Below are positions 4,926 to 5,961 of a stretch of DNA of 5,961 nucleotides, piece after piece. A model generated the notes under the pieces. It was not told where the DNA came from, did no database searches, and saw only the letters and a list, made by a program, of their open reading frames with translations. The stretch covers positions 1 to 5,961 of the forward strand of contig JAAYFR010000237.1 in NCBI GenBank assembly GCA_012728155.1. Reading direction: 5' to 3'. A program made the position numbers and the translations under genes. This DNA is from Bacteroidales bacterium. Lineage in GTDB: Bacteria; Bacteroidota; Bacteroidia; Bacteroidales; Dysgonomonadaceae. Numbering within the stretch: the stretch's first letter is position 1; each line of letters opens with the position of its first letter.

Positions 4926-5687
4926 ATGTTTGCTCATTTTGGGATAAAAGATTTCATTGATGTAGTGCTGGTAGCACTACTCCTTTACTATCTGTTCAGG
5001 TTGGTGAAGATTTCGGGGATGCGCCCTCTCTTCCTCGGGATCCTGATTTTTATGGTGATCTGGATCCTGGTCTCAAGAGTATTTAATATGGTGTTGCTCG
5101 GATCAATCCTTGATCAGTTTGTCAGTGTGGGGCTTTTCTTACTGGTAATTCTCTTTCAGGATGAAATCCGACGTTTCCTGATGTCGCTCGGTTCCAAGAG
5201 GGGGTGGAATTTTATAATGAAGTTCTTCTTCCCAGGTGAGAAGCAGAAGAGTGATAAATCTTATCTGACCTCTATCGTGTTTGCTTGCATGAACATGTCA
5301 AAGACAAGCACCGGTGCATTGATTGCGATTCAGGGTGACCTCCACTTAGGACTGTATGAGCAGACCGGCGAGATTGTCAATGCCGATATATCGTCTCGCC
5401 TCATTGAAAATATATTTTTCAAAAATAGTCCGTTACATGACGGCGCCATGATTGTTGTGGGGAAAAAAATCAAAGCTGCGGGATGTATCTTACCCATCTC
5501 TCAAAATCCCAATATTCCCACCCATCTCGGATTGCGACATAGGGCGGGATTGGGAATATCTCAAGAGACCGATGCAAAGGTGATCATCGTCTCCGAAGAG
5601 AGAGGCAAGATCTCATTTGCTTCGCAAGGGAGACTTAAAATGAATATTTCCCCCGAAGACCTTCAGCGGTTGTTGATGGAAGAGTAA
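4926..5687 (+). CDS. cdaA: Diadenylate cyclase CdaA (c-di-AMP synthase)
   Basis: This 253-residue membrane enzyme (also called DacA) makes cyclic di-AMP from two ATP, a messenger controlling potassium and osmolyte balance and cell-wall stress in other bacteria. Three hydrophobic segments lie at about 9-26, 35-53 and 57-78, and a cytosolic DAC (DisA_N) domain spans about 80-240. Catalytic motifs are intact: DGA at 172-174 in NSPLHDGAMIVVG and RHR at 204-206 in LGLRHRAGLG. Length and layout match CdaA rather than DisA or CdaS. The frame can start at a TTG at 4920, directly after the folP stop; I prefer the ATG at 4926, which gives the family-like start MFAHFGIKDFIDV. The gap to folP is then 6 bp, so co-transcription and perhaps translational coupling are likely. 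The Firmicutes partners cdaR and glmM are absent; recF follows instead. Confidence 0.95.
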   Translation: MFAHFGIKDFIDVVLVALLLYYLFRLVKISGMRPLFLGILIFMVIWILVSRVFNMVLLGSILDQFVSVGLFLLVILFQDEIRRFLMSLGSKRGWNFIMKFFFPGEKQKSDKSYLTSIVFACMNMSKTSTGALIAIQGDLHLGLYEQTGEIVNADISSRLIENIFFKNSPLHDGAMIVVGKKIKAAGCILPISQNPNIPTHLGLRHRAGLGISQETDAKVIIVSEERGKISFASQGRLKMNISPEDLQRLLMEE

Positions 5688-5701
5688 TCTCACATGTAAA
5701 A

Positions 5702-5961
5702 ATGATCCTAAAAGAACTTTCACTGATACATTATAAAAACCTAACCCAGGTAGATCTCAGTTTGTCTCCCAAGATGAACTGTTTTATTGGAGACAATGGG
5801 GTGGGGAAGACCAATCTGCTCGATGCTGTCTATTATCTCTCCTTCTGTAAGAGTTATACGAATCCGATCGATTCACAAATCATAAAACATGGCGAGGAGG
5901 TTTGTATGCTACAGGGGAGATATGAGGGTGAAGAGGAGGTGAAGGAGGAGATCTATTGTGC
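5702..5961 (+). CDS. recF: DNA replication and repair protein RecF (N-terminal part, cut by window end)
   Basis: Only the first 86 codons are in the window; the rest of a protein of usually about 360-375 residues lies beyond 5961. RecF is a cytosolic SMC-like ATPase that, with RecO and RecR, helps load RecA at single-strand gaps. The start ILKELSLIHYKNLTQVDLSL is the typical RecF opening. The Walker A motif GDNGVGKT is at 30-37, followed by NLLDAVYYLSFCKSYTNPID, close to the RecF pattern of other Bacteroidetes. The 14-bp gap after cdaA and the shared direction suggest one transcript. An ATG-TAA start-stop pair sits between the genes. No Shine-Dalgarno is visible, only an A-rich stretch before the ATG at 5702. 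Walker B and the signature motif cannot be checked here. Confidence 0.93.
   Translation, partial: MILKELSLIHYKNLTQVDLSLSPKMNCFIGDNGVGKTNLLDAVYYLSFCKSYTNPIDSQIIKHGEEVCMLQGRYEGEEEVKEEIYC

Noticed and set aside
1..5961. CRISPR array, insertion sequence, phage or defence system
   Set aside because: No regularly spaced repeats, transposase, integrase, nuclease or toxin-antitoxin signature was seen; the genes are housekeeping genes plus one sugar-type regulator.

Overview
The window looks like chromosomal DNA from a Bacteroidetes bacterium, most likely order Bacteroidales and possibly near the Dysgonomonadaceae; the family placement is a guess from protein wording. Supporting this are three minus-strand promoters that match the Bacteroidetes TTTG-N19-TAnnTTTG pattern exactly, starts without a standard Shine-Dalgarno, and Bacteroidales-like S15, L-aspartate oxidase, CdaA and RecF sequences. 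There are five complete genes and one truncated gene, and no CRISPR array, tRNA, rRNA or transposase.

Left half, minus strand: bases 1-82 hold no gene. A XylR-type regulator (sugar-binding-like N-terminus plus AraC DNA-binding C-terminus) lies at 83-1246, with its own promoter at 1329-1359 and an inverted repeat over the -33 box. The gene-free stretch 1247-1724 is not empty. It holds a complete promoter (1466-1496) followed about 90 nt later by a strong intrinsic terminator (1371-1407), which together look like a free-standing small RNA gene, plus an overlapping set of palindromes just upstream. rpsO (S15) follows at 1725-1994, with its own promoter and terminator.

The divergent spacer 1995-2407 separates rpsO from the plus-strand genes. 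It holds the rpsO promoter, a probable nadB -7 box, and a compact 64-bp inverted-repeat element (2198-2261) with a 12-bp bulged outer stem, two inner hairpins and a T-tract on the plus side. I cannot assign this element to a known RNA class.

Right half, plus strand: nadB (first step of de novo NAD synthesis), folP (dihydropteroate synthase, folate synthesis), cdaA (membrane diadenylate cyclase making c-di-AMP) and the start of recF (gap repair and replication-fork maintenance) run in one direction. The last three are tightly packed (gaps of 6 and 14 bp from the preferred starts) and probably co-transcribed. nadB is separated from folP by 91 bp containing a hairpin that is not an obvious terminator. 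The products are housekeeping functions; the less ordinary material is in the two intergenic regions.
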